A DNA stretch of 64,000 nucleotides from Segatella copri (GCF_015074785.1 NZ_CP042464.1:3287001-3351000), one strand, 5' to 3'. Counted from the first letter of the stretch, positions 7,549-17,052 are shown. Translations and numbers: made by a program. Notes: a model not told the origin generated them from the letters alone.

Positions 7549-8904
7549 ATGGAAACAAGAGGAAATTTTGGTAGTAAGTTGGGCGTTATTCTTGCCACAG
7601 CCGGCTCGGCAGTCGGTTTGGGTAATGTGTGGCGTTTCCCTTATATGGCAGGTCAGAATGGTGGCGCCGCCTTCATTCTCATCTATTTGGTATGTATCAT
7701 CCTGCTCGGATTGCCTGGCATGATGAGCGAATTCATCATCGGCCGCCATTCCGCGTCTAATGCAGCCCGAGCTTATTCTAATTTGGGTAAGCATAAGGCT
7801 TGGGGTGCTTTGGGCTTGATGGGTGTCATCACCTCTATGATTATTCTGGGTTTCTATGCCGTAGTGGCTGGCTGGTGCCTGCAGTATCTCTATGCCAGTA
7901 TCATGGGTGGTGTTCATGGCGACGCAGAGTATGTGAAGACCTATTTCCAGACCTTTTCAGCTGATCCTATCCGTCCTACCTTATGGGCAGTAGGTTTTAT
8001 CTTGCTTACCCACATGGTGGTAGTGCGCGGTGTGCGCAATGGTATAGAGAAAGCATCCAAGATTCTGATGCCGATGCTTTTCTTCCTGTTGGTAGTTATC
8101 GTGATTGCTTCCTGCTCTCTGCCGGGAGCGATGAAAGGAGTGGAGTTCCTGCTGAAGCCGGATTTCTCTAAGGTCGATGAGAATGTGTTGCTCGAAGCGC
8201 TGGGACAGGCGTTCTTCTCTTTGAGTATGGGTACAGCATGTCTGTGTACTTATGCCTCTTACTTCAACAGACAGACCAATCTCTTGAAGTCTGCTACTCA
8301 GATTGTGACCATTGATACGGTAATCGCCGTATTGGCAGGTTTGATGATATTCCCTGCAGCCTTCTCGGTAGGTGTGCAGCCAGACAGCGGTCCTTCGCTC
8401 ATCTTCATTACCTTGCCAAACGTATTCCAGGAGGCTTTCGGTAACATGCCGGTTGTCGGTTATGTGATTTCTGTGTTGTTCTATGCTTTGCTGGTATTGG
8501 CAGCCCTGACTTCTACCATCTCGATGCACGAGATAGGTACCGCCTTTATTTATGAGGAGGGTAAGATAAGCCGTGCCAAGGGAGCCTGGTTCGAGACCAT
8601 CGTTTGCTGCATCATAGCCGTATTCTGTTCGCTCTCTCAGGGTGCCGTACCTGATTTGGGTTTCTTCGGCAAGGATTTCTTGAGCAATTGTGACAACTTT
8701 ACAGCCCAGCTGCTCATGCCGTTGAGTTCATTCATCACCTGTCTGTTCCTGGGATGGTATGTGCCTAAGAAGATTGTGCGTGATGAGTTTACCAACTGGG
8801 GAACCCTGAAGGGAACTCTCTTCCCTGTTTTCCTGTTCACCATCCGTTTTATCTGTCCAATCTGTATTTTCCTTATCTTCCTGCACCAGTTTGGTGTCAT
8901 TTAG
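7549..8904 (+). CDS. Sodium-dependent transporter, NSS (SNF) family, copy 2
   Basis: A 451-residue paralog of the preceding gene with the same helix-1 signature GLGNVWRFPYMAGQNGG and the same C-terminal block DEFTNWGTLKGTLF. Long stretches are identical, for example GVEFLLKPDF, ASYF, RQTNL and AGLMIFPAAFSVGV, so the pair arose by duplication and has since diverged, mainly in helices 2-4 and 8-9. Different substrate preference is likely but not visible. The 112-nt gap has no clear promoter, so the two may be co-transcribed. The gene ends 36 nt from a convergent gene. Confidence 0.92.
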   Translation: METRGNFGSKLGVILATAGSAVGLGNVWRFPYMAGQNGGAAFILIYLVCIILLGLPGMMSEFIIGRHSASNAARAYSNLGKHKAWGALGLMGVITSMIILGFYAVVAGWCLQYLYASIMGGVHGDAEYVKTYFQTFSADPIRPTLWAVGFILLTHMVVVRGVRNGIEKASKILMPMLFFLLVVIVIASCSLPGAMKGVEFLLKPDFSKVDENVLLEALGQAFFSLSMGTACLCTYASYFNRQTNLLKSATQIVTIDTVIAVLAGLMIFPAAFSVGVQPDSGPSLIFITLPNVFQEAFGNMPVVGYVISVLFYALLVLAALTSTISMHEIGTAFIYEEGKISRAKGAWFETIVCCIIAVFCSLSQGAVPDLGFFGKDFLSNCDNFTAQLLMPLSSFITCLFLGWYVPKKIVRDEFTNWGTLKGTLFPVFLFTIRFICPICIFLIFLHQFGVI

Positions 8905-8940
8905 CAAAACCGGCAAACTTGCAGACAGGCTATCTTGCCC

Positions 8941-9873
8941 CTAGTAGGCAAGATACGGCTTGATTCTTTCTATTTCGGCAGGTGGAAAGTCTTTGAGAAG
9001 ACGCAGCTCTTCAGCACTTTTCAGCGGACCATGGGTTCTGCGGTAGTTTACGATTTCCTTTGCCTGGTAAAAGTCCAGATAAGGATGTTTGCGCAGTTCG
9101 GCTAAACTGAGCTGGTTGACATTCATTTTCCGGATATGTTTTGCATCAATATTCATATAGTGGAGGGCTGTCTCGGGCACGCCTTCCACTTCTTGTATCT
9201 GGCTCATGGAAACGAAACCGCCTAACCGCTCTCTGTATCGGATGATGCTTCTGGCATAGTAAGAGCCTATGCCGGGAATTTTCTGCAGTTCGGTCGTATC
9301 AGCAGAATTGATGTTGATATACTGACCTTCTTTCAGCTTTCGTGGATAACTGTATTGGGTAGTGTCTTTCTTCCTTTCATCTCTAGTTCTTATAGCTGTC
9401 TCTTGATAGCCGTAGTTGTATCTTTCTCTTGGGTAAAAGTTGGCAGCCGGCTGGTAGTCTTTACCAATTCTGATAAAGGGCAGCAGTTTTTCGAATTGCT
9501 TCTTGGTTAGTCCGTAAACCCGTGCAAAGTCTCTAGGTGTCCTGAAGATACCTCCTTTATTTCGATATTTGATGATGTTTCTGGCTTGCCATGATTCCAG
9601 TCCCAGCCGTTGGAAATCAGATTGGCTTGCCGTATTGGGGTCAAAGGCGAATACTTCGCTCGACTGAAGTCCTTCGTCATAATAGCCTGGCTGTTGCCGC
9701 GTGGCATGTCTGATGATACTATCGTTATGGGCTTGTTGTTTTTCTGAGGGCATGGTTTCTTTAGAACCTACAATGAAAATCATTGTGGTACTGACAACGA
9801 GCAGGGTCAGGATTACGAGTAATGCTCGCCGTTCATGGTAATTGATATAAAAAAAATCCTTTATAAACTTCAT
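8941..9873 (-). CDS. Membrane-anchored helix-hairpin-helix (ComEA-like) protein
   Basis: A 310-residue protein with a short cytoplasmic start, one membrane helix at about 15-37 (ALLVILTLLVVSTTMIFIVG) and three helix-hairpin-helix repeats in the remaining part: around FQRLGLESWQARNIIKYR, then NINSADTTELQKIPGIGSYY (a canonical ComEA-type repeat with the GIG turn), then NVNQLSLAELRKHPYLDFYQ. Such domains bind DNA without sequence preference; in this class of Bacteroidetes proteins the role is unproven, and DNA uptake or envelope-associated DNA binding is possible. The start is at MKFIKDFF; an upstream open frame runs through the tRNA-Pro gene and is not coding. Confidence 0.82.
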   Translation of the reverse strand: MKFIKDFFYINYHERRALLVILTLLVVSTTMIFIVGSKETMPSEKQQAHNDSIIRHATRQQPGYYDEGLQSSEVFAFDPNTASQSDFQRLGLESWQARNIIKYRNKGGIFRTPRDFARVYGLTKKQFEKLLPFIRIGKDYQPAANFYPRERYNYGYQETAIRTRDERKKDTTQYSYPRKLKEGQYININSADTTELQKIPGIGSYYARSIIRYRERLGGFVSMSQIQEVEGVPETALHYMNIDAKHIRKMNVNQLSLAELRKHPYLDFYQAKEIVNYRRTHGPLKSAEELRLLKDFPPAEIERIKPYLAY

Positions 9874-9974
9874 AGGCTTACGGATTTTTAAGTTCTTGTG
9901 ATATCGAAATTTCGCCGACCATTTTGGCCACGACCAAGGCAAATCCCCTGTGTATAGGCACATTAGACGGCTTT

Positions 9975-10050
9975 TGGTCGGGATTACTGGACTCGAACCA
10001 GCGACCTCATCGTCCCGAACGACGTGCGCTACCAACTGCGCTAAATCCCG
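9975..10050 (-). tRNA. tRNA-Pro (CGG)
   Basis: The minus strand folds into a full cloverleaf: acceptor CGGGATT pairs with AATCCCG, the anticodon stem CGTCG/CGATG encloses loop TTCGGGA with anticodon CGG, and the T arm contains GGTTCGAGTCC. A 3' CCA is encoded at 9975-9977. Confidence 0.95.
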
Positions 10051-10060
10051 ATTTCTGCTG

Positions 10061-10091
10061 CAAAGGTACATTAAATAATGGATAATACCAA
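10061..10091 (-). promoter_or_regulatory. tRNA-Pro promoter
   Basis: On the minus strand TACCTTTG (10061-10068) is preceded by TTG (10089-10091) at 20 bp. It lies 10 bp upstream of the tRNA 5' end. Confidence 0.65.
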
Positions 10092-10138
10092 CAAAAATAG
10101 ACTTTTTTATCTTTTTTTGAAAGAAATTTCCCGAAAAA

Positions 10139-10170
10139 TTTGCAGGAACCAGAAAAAAGTATTACCTTTG
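10139..10170 (+). promoter_or_regulatory. tRNA-Phe promoter
   Basis: TTTG at 10139-10142 and TACCTTTG at 10163-10170 are 20 bp apart, upstream of tRNA-Phe. Confidence 0.7.
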
Positions 10171-10205
10171 CACCCGCAAATGATAAATCGCGATTTGTGA
10201 AAGTT

Positions 10206-10278
10206 GGTGCCATAGCTCAGTTGGTAGAGCAAAGGACTGAAAATCCTTGTGTCCCCGGTTCGATTCCTGGTGGTACCA
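10206..10278 (+). tRNA. tRNA-Phe (GAA)
   Basis: Cloverleaf with acceptor GGTGCCA/TGGTACC (one G-U pair), D arm AGCTCAGTTGGTAGAGC, anticodon stem AAGGA/TCCTT around loop CTGAAAA with anticodon GAA, and T arm GGTTCGATTCC. The 3' CCA is not encoded, unlike the neighbouring tRNA-Pro. Confidence 0.96.
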
Positions 10279-10288
10279 CTTCTTTATG

Positions 10289-10324
10289 AGACTGAATCTT
10301 CGTAACAGGATTCAGTCTTTTTTT
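10289..10324 (+). terminator. Rho-independent terminator after tRNA-Phe
   Basis: Stem GACTGAATC / GATTCAGTC with a 10-nt loop, followed by a run of seven T. Confidence 0.88.
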
Positions 10325-10416
10325 ATGCCCTTTTTTATAATACTTCATTTTACACTTATGAAAACGTTTGCGTATGAAAAATGAGCCAGGATGTTTTATA
10401 ATAGATATTTTTTCAC

Positions 10417-10424
10417 TACTTTTG
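10417..10424 (+). promoter_or_regulatory. -7 element of the pectinase operon
   Basis: TACTTTTG, 54 bp before the ATG of the small secreted protein; an imperfect -33 (GTTTT) lies about 20 bp upstream. Confidence 0.55.
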
Positions 10425-10478
10425 CATTGTAAAAATCAACAACAAACCAAAAAATTAATCTAACAAACATTCATTAAA

Positions 10479-10835
10479 ATGAAAAAAGCTTATTTATTAT
10501 TGTTGGCTGGAATGTTGTCTACGGCAGTATTTGCCGGCAGCAAACAGACGGTTAAGATTGATGGTCAAGTCATAGACAAGACTGTCACAGAGATTACCTT
10601 TGATGGCGACAATGTCGTTCTTCAGTATTCAGATAATACATCTGATCAGGCAGACATGTCGCTCGTAACCCTTTCTTTCACTTATCAAACTACCGGCATC
10701 AGTCAGGTAGAAGGCATTAAGCAGGCATTGCAAGGTAAGGTTTATAACCTTCAGGCCCAGTGTGTAGGTTCTTCCCTCCAGGGGTTGTCTAAGGGTGTTT
10801 ATATTATTAATGGTAAGAAAGTAATTATCAAGTAA
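10479..10835 (+). CDS. Small secreted protein with Prevotella-type C-terminal motif
   Basis: A 118-residue protein with a signal peptide (MKKAYLLLLAGMLSTAVFAG). The middle (TEITFDGDNVVLQYSDN) resembles the short beta-rich module found at the N-terminus of the next gene product. The C-terminus reads VYNLQAQCVGSSLQGLSKG followed by VYIINGKKVIIK, the pattern seen at the ends of many Prevotella secreted proteins and resembling a type IX secretion sorting domain. Whether it is a true sorting signal here is inference. Function is unknown. It precedes the pectate lyase gene by 17 nt in one operon. Confidence 0.8.
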   Translation: MKKAYLLLLAGMLSTAVFAGSKQTVKIDGQVIDKTVTEITFDGDNVVLQYSDNTSDQADMSLVTLSFTYQTTGISQVEGIKQALQGKVYNLQAQCVGSSLQGLSKGVYIINGKKVIIK

Positions 10836-10852
10836 AAAAGGAGGAACGCAAA

Positions 10853-13189
10853 ATGAAGAAAATGGTATTTACTTTGGCACTCCTCCTGATGAGTTTGAGT
10901 GCAGCTGTGGCTCAGACAGGGACATTTAAGATTACCCATGCCGTGGCTCGTAACAGCAAGGTCAATCAGATGTATGTTACCACCAATGCTGGCGATGTGA
11001 AGTATTACAATACAGCCGACTTGACAAGTGTTAAGTTCGAAGGTGACAAGACTATTATTACTCCTAAGTCTGGTGCAGAGAATGATGAGTATGATGCTTC
11101 TGTTCAAGCCATCAGTTTTGCCAAGAAGGCTGACCAGGGTGAGAGTGGTGATATTGATAATCCTGCAGGTGTTATTCAGATTACTGAGGCTAAGGGCTGG
11201 CAGGAGTCTGCCTACCTGAAGTGGGCTCCATTTGAGGGCGCTTCTTCTTATAATGTATATGTAGATGACAAGAAGATTGATGCTCAGTTGATTCGTCAGT
11301 ATGCTTCTTACTATCGTGCCGATGTTCTCGGTTTGAAGGCTGGTACTTATTCTGTAAAGGTTGTTCCTGTCAATGCTGAAGGTACAGAGATTACTGGTGC
11401 CAATACAGCTTCTAACTTGGTAGTAAAGAGTTTCAACCGTGAGGGCTTTGCTCATTTCAAGTATGATGGTGTAGGTGCTTATAATAATGATGGTACTTTG
11501 AAGGCTGGTGCTAAGGTTCTGTATATTACAGCCAAGACCGCTAAGACAGTTTCTACAACCGTCAATACAGGTAAGTCAGAGACTATTACTGGTCTTCAGT
11601 CTATTATTGATGCTTATTCTAAAGGTAAGGATAAAACTCCTATCGCATTCCGTATCATTGGTAAGGTTAGTCTTTCTGATTTGGATCACATTTCAAGTTC
11701 TGCAGAAGGTTTGCAGGTTAAGGGAGCTACTATGAATATGACATTCGAAGGTGTCGGTGATGATGCTACCGTATATGGCTTCGGCTTCTTGCTTAGAGAG
11801 GCAGTGAGTGTAGAGTTCCGTAACTTTGCTATCATGCGTTGCCTGGATGATGCTATGTCTCTTGACACCAAAAACTCTCATGTATGGATTCACAATATGG
11901 ATCTCTTCTATGGTAAGAAGGGTGGTGCTGCCGACCAGGCTAAGGGTGACGGTACTGTAGACATCAAGGGCGATTCTAAGTATGTTACTGTAGCTTACAA
12001 CCGCTTCTGGGATAATGGTAAGGCTTCTATGTGTGGTATGAAGAGTGAGACTGGTGAAAACTGGATTACTTATCATCACAACTGGTTCGACCATTCAGAC
12101 TCTCGTATGGCTCGCGTTCGTACCATGAGTGTTCACATGTACAACAACTACTATCAGCATAATGATGTTTATGGTATTGGTGCAACAAAGGGTTCAAGTG
12201 TATTCATGGAGTCTAATTACTTTGATGGTGTTAAGCGTCCTATCATGAGCTCTAAGCAAGGAACTGATGCTATGGGTGATGGTACTTTCTCTGGTGAGGA
12301 TGGTGGTCTGATTAAAGCGTACGGCAATGTATTTGCCAACAAGCCTGATAACTTCAGCTATATCACATACGCAAACAATAATACAAGTTTTGATGCTTAC
12401 GAGGTTTCTGCCCCAAGTGAGCAGGTTCCTTCAAGCGTAAAGACTTTGGTAGGTGGTACTTCTTACAACAATTTCGATACCAACTCAAGCCTCATGTATG
12501 CATACGCTGCAGATAAGGCAGAAGATGTTCCTGCTATTGTAGAAGAATTCTATGGCGCAGGTCGTTTGAATCATGGCGATATTGATTTCGTTATTCCTGA
12601 TGAGACAGTCGTAACAAATGGTCATCAGCAGCCATGGCCTGCTTTGGCAAGCATTCTTGACGCTTATACTTCTGGTGTTGTTAAGGTATTCGGTGAGAGC
12701 AATGCAACTGGCGAAGGTGGTTCTACAGAAGGTGGCAGCACTGGTGGTTCTGGCGAAGGTGGTAGCACTGGTGGCTCTACTGGTGGTACAGAAGGTGGCA
12801 GTACTGTAACTCCTATCGAGGGTACTGTTTTGGTAACATTCACAGGTTCTAAGCCTTCAAGTAGCATAGTAACAGTTTCAGGCAACTATACTACAAATAA
12901 GGGAACTGCTACTATTGACGGCACTTCATATTCTACTTGTGTAAAGATGGAGTCTGCAACTAATATCTCAGTAACTGTTGATAAGAAAGTCACAATGACC
13001 CTTTATTTCAGTTCAACAGATACCAAGACGAACGCCAAAATTGATGGAAAGAAGCCTGCTGAAGTAAATGCAGTTATTGATTCAACAGCTAAGACAATGA
13101 CTGTAACATTGGATGCAGGTTCTCATACTATTACAAAGCAGGATACATGCAACCTCTTCGGTATTAAACTTGTACCTATAACAGAGTAA
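10853..13189 (+). CDS. Secreted pectate lyase, family PL1
   Basis: A 778-residue secreted enzyme that cleaves pectic homogalacturonan by beta-elimination. Order: signal peptide (1-20), a short beta-rich module (about 25-90), a fibronectin-III-like domain (about 105-195), a right-handed beta-helix lyase domain (about 240-560), a Gly-Ser-Thr-Glu linker (about 621-652) and a C-terminal beta module that may bind carbohydrate. PL1 hallmarks are WIHNMDLFYG, DGTVDIKGDSKYVTVAYNRF and HHNWFDHSDSRMARVRT with the catalytic Arg region. A strong AAGGAGG Shine-Dalgarno sequence precedes the start, which is unusual in this phylum and suggests high expression. Codons are notably rich in GGT/TCT, also pointing to high expression. 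Confidence 0.9.
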   Translation: MKKMVFTLALLLMSLSAAVAQTGTFKITHAVARNSKVNQMYVTTNAGDVKYYNTADLTSVKFEGDKTIITPKSGAENDEYDASVQAISFAKKADQGESGDIDNPAGVIQITEAKGWQESAYLKWAPFEGASSYNVYVDDKKIDAQLIRQYASYYRADVLGLKAGTYSVKVVPVNAEGTEITGANTASNLVVKSFNREGFAHFKYDGVGAYNNDGTLKAGAKVLYITAKTAKTVSTTVNTGKSETITGLQSIIDAYSKGKDKTPIAFRIIGKVSLSDLDHISSSAEGLQVKGATMNMTFEGVGDDATVYGFGFLLREAVSVEFRNFAIMRCLDDAMSLDTKNSHVWIHNMDLFYGKKGGAADQAKGDGTVDIKGDSKYVTVAYNRFWDNGKASMCGMKSETGENWITYHHNWFDHSDSRMARVRTMSVHMYNNYYQHNDVYGIGATKGSSVFMESNYFDGVKRPIMSSKQGTDAMGDGTFSGEDGGLIKAYGNVFANKPDNFSYITYANNNTSFDAYEVSAPSEQVPSSVKTLVGGTSYNNFDTNSSLMYAYAADKAEDVPAIVEEFYGAGRLNHGDIDFVIPDETVVTNGHQQPWPALASILDAYTSGVVKVFGESNATGEGGSTEGGSTGGSGEGGSTGGSTGGTEGGSTVTPIEGTVLVTFTGSKPSSSIVTVSGNYTTNKGTATIDGTSYSTCVKMESATNISVTVDKKVTMTLYFSSTDTKTNAKIDGKKPAEVNAVIDSTAKTMTVTLDAGSHTITKQDTCNLFGIKLVPITE

Positions 13190-13230
13190 AGGTATAGAAC
13201 TGATTTAAAGATTCCTGCCTCTTTAATGAC

Positions 13231-13275
13231 AAAACGGACAAAAGCTAGATAAAGATTTGCTTTTGTCCGTTTTTT
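13231..13275 (+). terminator. Rho-independent terminator after the pectate lyase
   Basis: Stem ACGGACAAAAGC (13234-13245) / GCTTTTGTCCGT (13259-13270), followed by a T-run. Confidence 0.9.
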
Positions 13276-13321
13276 CTTTATTTTTGTCTTAAATCTATCT
13301 GCTGTTTTCTTCTTTTTTCTC

Positions 13322-13329
13322 TACTTTTG
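13322..13329 (+). promoter_or_regulatory. -7 element of the galactanase operon
   Basis: TACTTTTG, 47 bp before the GH53 start codon. No exact -33 at 19-20 bp. Confidence 0.55.
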
Positions 13330-13376
13330 CAACCGAAAACAATTTTAAACGTAAAACGCAACCTAAGAGTAAAATA

Positions 13377-14462
13377 ATGAAGAATATTTTAGGAAAAGCC
13401 ATATTGCTGGCTTCAGCACTCTTGTTTTCGATTACGGGCACGAGTTGCAGCAATGATGATAATACCACTCCCGAAAAGGAGAAGACATACGATATGAGTG
13501 GCTTCGCCAAGGGTGCCGATGTAAGTTGGCTCACAGAGATGGAGAAGAATGGTGTGAAATTCTATAATCAGAATGGCAAGGCTACAGAATGCATGAAGCT
13601 CCTCCGCGAAGAGGGAACCAATTCTATCCGTCTGCGTGTCTGGGTAAATCCGGAAGGTGGCTGGTGTGGCAAGAATGATGTCATCGTCAAGGCTTGGCGA
13701 GCTCAGCAGCTCGGCTTCCGTCTGATGATTGACTTCCACTATTCTGATACCTGGGCTGACCCGGGTAACCAGAAAGTTCCTGCTGCATGGCAGGGCTATA
13801 CTGCCGAACAGATGAAACAGGCTGTGGCTGATCATACCAAGGATGTGTTGACAGCCTTGAAGGATAGAGGTGTAACCAACGTAGAGTGGGTGCAGGTGGG
13901 CAATGAAACCCGCGACGGAATGCTCTTCAACAGCGATGAGGCTGTAACCGGTCAGGTATCTAAGAATGCAGCCAATTTTGCAGCTTATATCAACGCCGGT
14001 TATGATGCTGTTAAGGCGGTTTATCCACAAGCTAAAGTCATCGTGCACGTGGATGAGGGTCATGACCTCGGCCGTTATACCTGGCTCTTTGGTGAATTGA
14101 AGAAGAAGGGTGGAAAATGGGATGTCATCGGTATGTCACTTTATCCAGAAGATAACAATTGGCAGGATTTAACCACCAATTGTCTGAATAATATTAAGAC
14201 TTTATCTGATCAGTACAACTGCCATGTCATCATCTCTGAAATCGGTATGTGGTGGGGCTCTGACCAGGCTGCGCCAATGATGAAGAAGATGGTGGATGGC
14301 TGCAAGGCAATCTCTACCTGCGAGGGTATCTTCTATTGGGAACCAGAAGTTCACAACAACTGGAAGCCAGCCAACTATACCACTCTGGGTTGGTCTGCAT
14401 ATACCAAGGGAGCGTTCGACAACAGCGGCAAACCAACTGCCGTATTCGATGCATATAAATAA
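13377..14462 (+). CDS. Arabinogalactan endo-beta-1,4-galactanase, GH53 lipoprotein
   Basis: A 361-residue glycosidase that cuts beta-1,4-galactan side chains of pectin. It starts with a lipoprotein signal (ITGTSCSND, Cys near residue 23), so it should be surface or periplasmic and membrane-anchored. The GH53 TIM barrel carries the acid/base E177 in WVQVGNETRDG and the nucleophile E288 in VIISEIGMWW. FHYSDTWADPG and RLRVWVNP are further family blocks. Length is normal for the family. It is followed at 17 nt by a GH2 gene that would remove the released galactose, so the two form a galactan-degrading unit. Confidence 0.94.
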   Translation: MKNILGKAILLASALLFSITGTSCSNDDNTTPEKEKTYDMSGFAKGADVSWLTEMEKNGVKFYNQNGKATECMKLLREEGTNSIRLRVWVNPEGGWCGKNDVIVKAWRAQQLGFRLMIDFHYSDTWADPGNQKVPAAWQGYTAEQMKQAVADHTKDVLTALKDRGVTNVEWVQVGNETRDGMLFNSDEAVTGQVSKNAANFAAYINAGYDAVKAVYPQAKVIVHVDEGHDLGRYTWLFGELKKKGGKWDVIGMSLYPEDNNWQDLTTNCLNNIKTLSDQYNCHVIISEIGMWWGSDQAAPMMKKMVDGCKAISTCEGIFYWEPEVHNNWKPANYTTLGWSAYTKGAFDNSGKPTAVFDAYK

Positions 14463-14479
14463 GAAAATTAAATAGCAAT

Positions 14480-16933
14480 ATGATCAAGAGAAGCATTACT
14501 TTCATTACTCTTGCCCTGGCACTCACTACGCTGTGTCAGGCGCAGAGCAGAAAAGTCATCACTTTGTCATCGTGGGACTTCTCCCGTGATGGCAAGGCGT
14601 GGCAGCAGGTAGCTGTTCCGCACGATTGGGCTATCTCGGGACCTTTTGATAAGAAATGGGACCTGCAGATGGTGGCTATCGAGCAGAATGGCGAAAAGGA
14701 GAAGACCGAGAAGTCGGGACGCTCTGGAGCTCTCCCTTGGATTGGAGAGGGTATGTATAAGATGAATCTTCAGTTGCCGAAGGGCTACAAGCGTGCCGTC
14801 CTCGTTTTTGATGGTGCGATGAGTCAGCCTATCGTTAAGGTGAATGGCAAGGAGGCTGGCAGATGGGCTTACGGCTACAATGCCTTCCGCATCGACATTA
14901 CTCCTTACGTGCAGTTTGGCGGAAAGAAGAATCTCATCGAGGTACATCTTAATAATGTAGAAGAGAGTAGTCGATGGTATCCTGGTGGCGGTCTCTACCG
15001 TCCGGTTTCCGTGGAACTTTACGGCAACGAGAACTTCTCTACCTGGGATACCTTCGTCCGTACCCTGAAGGCTGATAAGCAGGAGGCTGAAGTAGAAGTA
15101 AACGCCCTACTGGAAGGAAAAACTGGTAAGTCGGGCAAGACCGTCATAGCCCTGTTGGATGAGGCTGGCAAGAAGGTTGCCGAGCAGATCGTCACAGGTG
15201 CCAATCCTGAAATCAAGACTACTCTGAAGGTAGCGAACCCTCAGCTCTGGTCTCCGGAATCTCCTTATCTCTATCAGGTGAAGTTAACCCGATATGAAGG
15301 AAAGAAGGTGGCTGATGTTCAGACCCTGAAGACCGGTATCCGCACCATCGCCGTATCAAAGGATTATGGTTTCCAACTCAATGGCGTTACCCGCAAACTG
15401 AAGGGCGTTTGCCTGCACCACGACCTCGGTCCATTGGGCGCTGCAGAGAACAAGGCAGCTCTCATCCGCCAGATCAAGATGATGAAGCAGATGGGTTGCG
15501 ACGCCATCCGTACCGCCCACAACATGCCTTCTACCATGCAGATGGAAATCTGCGATTCTCTCGGTATGATGGTCATGGCAGAGAGTTTCGATATGTGGAT
15601 TTATCCTAAGTGCAAGAACGGCTACGCCAAGTTCTTCAAGGAGTGGAGCGATAAGGATATCACCAATCTGGTAAAGCACCACCGCAATCATCCTAGCATC
15701 GTGATGTGGAGCATCGGTAACGAGATTCCTGAACAGTGGAGTCAGGAGGGTGTGCAGATTGCCAAGCGTCTGCAGGACCTCTGTCATCTGTATGACCCAT
15801 CCCGTCCTGTTACCCAGGGCATGGATAGGGCAGAAGATGCCTTGAAGAGCGGCTTTGCCCAGGTAATGGATGTACCGGGCTTCAACTATCGCGTACATAA
15901 ATATTATAAGAATATTGAGCAGTTGCCTCAGGGCTTCCTCCTCGGTTCTGAAACCGCCTCTACGGTCAGCTCCCGTGGCGTATACAAGTTCCCGGTAGTG
16001 GTAAGTGATAAGGCTACCTATCCTGATGGTCAGTGCTCCAGCTATGATACGGAGTATTGTTCCTGGAGCAATCTTCCTGATGATGACTGGAAGATGCAGG
16101 ATGACTACAGTTGGGTAATCGGTGAGTTTGTATGGACCGGTTACGACTATCTGGGCGAGCCTACTCCATACGATACCTACTGGCCAAGCCGCAGCAGTTA
16201 CTTCGGCATCTGTGACCTTGCCGGACTTCCAAAGGACCGCTACTATATGTATCGTGCCCGCTGGAACGAGCAGCAGCATACCACCCATCTTCTTCCTCAC
16301 TGGAACTGGAAGGGTAGAGAGGGACAGGTTACCCCTGTATACTGCTACACCGATGGTGTGGAAGGCGAACTCTTCGTCAATGGCAAGAGTCAGGGCAGGG
16401 TTCGCAAGGACAAGTCAAGCCGTCTGGACCGCTATCGCCTGCGCTGGAACAATGTGAAGTATGAACCGGGTGAGATTCGCGTGGTTACCTACAATCAGTA
16501 TGGCGAAAAGGTGGGCGAGGACGTGAAGCGTACTGCCGGCGAGCCTGCACAGATGAAGTTCAGTGTAGAAACACCTGATCATGAACCTATTGCCTGCATG
16601 GTAGAAGGCTGTACCGATGAGCACAATGTGCTTCTGAATGCCGATGGCAACGACCTTGCCTTCATCACCGTGAGTCTTCTGGATAAGGACGGAAATGAAT
16701 GTCCGCTTGCCGATGACGAACTGACCTTCGAGGTGAGTGGTGCCGGCACTTTCAAGGCTGCCTGCAACGGCGATGCCACATCGCTCGAACCGTTCACCCA
16801 GCCACAGATGAAACTCTTCTCCGGCAAACTCGTAGTCATCGTACAGAGCAGCAAGCAGAAGGGCGACATCATCCTGAAGGTAAAAGACAGCAAGCGAAAT
16901 ATCGAAAAGTCGATTACGCTCCAGGCAATATAA
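14480..16933 (+). CDS. Beta-galactosidase, GH2
   Basis: An 817-residue exported glycosidase (signal peptide MIKRSITFITLALALTTLCQAQS). Domain order is a GH2 sugar-binding N-terminal domain (about 30-180), an Ig-like sandwich, the TIM barrel (about 300-600) with acid/base E415 in WSIGNEIPE and probable nucleophile E549 in VIGEFVWTGYDYLGEP, then C-terminal Ig-like modules (the DUF4982 type and a second beta domain) typical of Bacteroidetes beta-galactosidases. Its partner is the adjoining GH53, whose galacto-oligosaccharides it would shorten. GH2 specificity is not fully predictable; beta-galactosidase is inferred from the C-terminal architecture and the neighbour. Confidence 0.88.
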   Translation: MIKRSITFITLALALTTLCQAQSRKVITLSSWDFSRDGKAWQQVAVPHDWAISGPFDKKWDLQMVAIEQNGEKEKTEKSGRSGALPWIGEGMYKMNLQLPKGYKRAVLVFDGAMSQPIVKVNGKEAGRWAYGYNAFRIDITPYVQFGGKKNLIEVHLNNVEESSRWYPGGGLYRPVSVELYGNENFSTWDTFVRTLKADKQEAEVEVNALLEGKTGKSGKTVIALLDEAGKKVAEQIVTGANPEIKTTLKVANPQLWSPESPYLYQVKLTRYEGKKVADVQTLKTGIRTIAVSKDYGFQLNGVTRKLKGVCLHHDLGPLGAAENKAALIRQIKMMKQMGCDAIRTAHNMPSTMQMEICDSLGMMVMAESFDMWIYPKCKNGYAKFFKEWSDKDITNLVKHHRNHPSIVMWSIGNEIPEQWSQEGVQIAKRLQDLCHLYDPSRPVTQGMDRAEDALKSGFAQVMDVPGFNYRVHKYYKNIEQLPQGFLLGSETASTVSSRGVYKFPVVVSDKATYPDGQCSSYDTEYCSWSNLPDDDWKMQDDYSWVIGEFVWTGYDYLGEPTPYDTYWPSRSSYFGICDLAGLPKDRYYMYRARWNEQQHTTHLLPHWNWKGREGQVTPVYCYTDGVEGELFVNGKSQGRVRKDKSSRLDRYRLRWNNVKYEPGEIRVVTYNQYGEKVGEDVKRTAGEPAQMKFSVETPDHEPIACMVEGCTDEHNVLLNADGNDLAFITVSLLDKDGNECPLADDELTFEVSGAGTFKAACNGDATSLEPFTQPQMKLFSGKLVVIVQSSKQKGDIILKVKDSKRNIEKSITLQAI

Positions 16934-16982
16934 GATAACAAAGACCGATTTCGGTTGGTTATAAAGTATATAGTTTATATCG

Positions 16983-17033
16983 GATCCTCTGGGAATAGCA
17001 GCGGCTATTTTTCCCAGGGGATTCTTTTTTTTA
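16983..17033 (+). terminator. Rho-independent terminator after the GH2 gene
   Basis: Stem GGATCCTCTGGGAA / TTCCCAGGGGATTC with a loop of about 15 nt, then a T-run. It separates the galactan operon from the regulator. Confidence 0.88.
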
Positions 17034-17052
17034 TGAATTTCCTCCGATATTT

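Noticed and set aside
9874..10071. N-terminal extension of the helix-hairpin-helix protein
   Set aside because: The extra frame runs through tRNA-Pro.
15356..16300. Minus-strand open frame of 314 residues
   Set aside because: Shadow of the GH2 gene; no motifs, no promoter.
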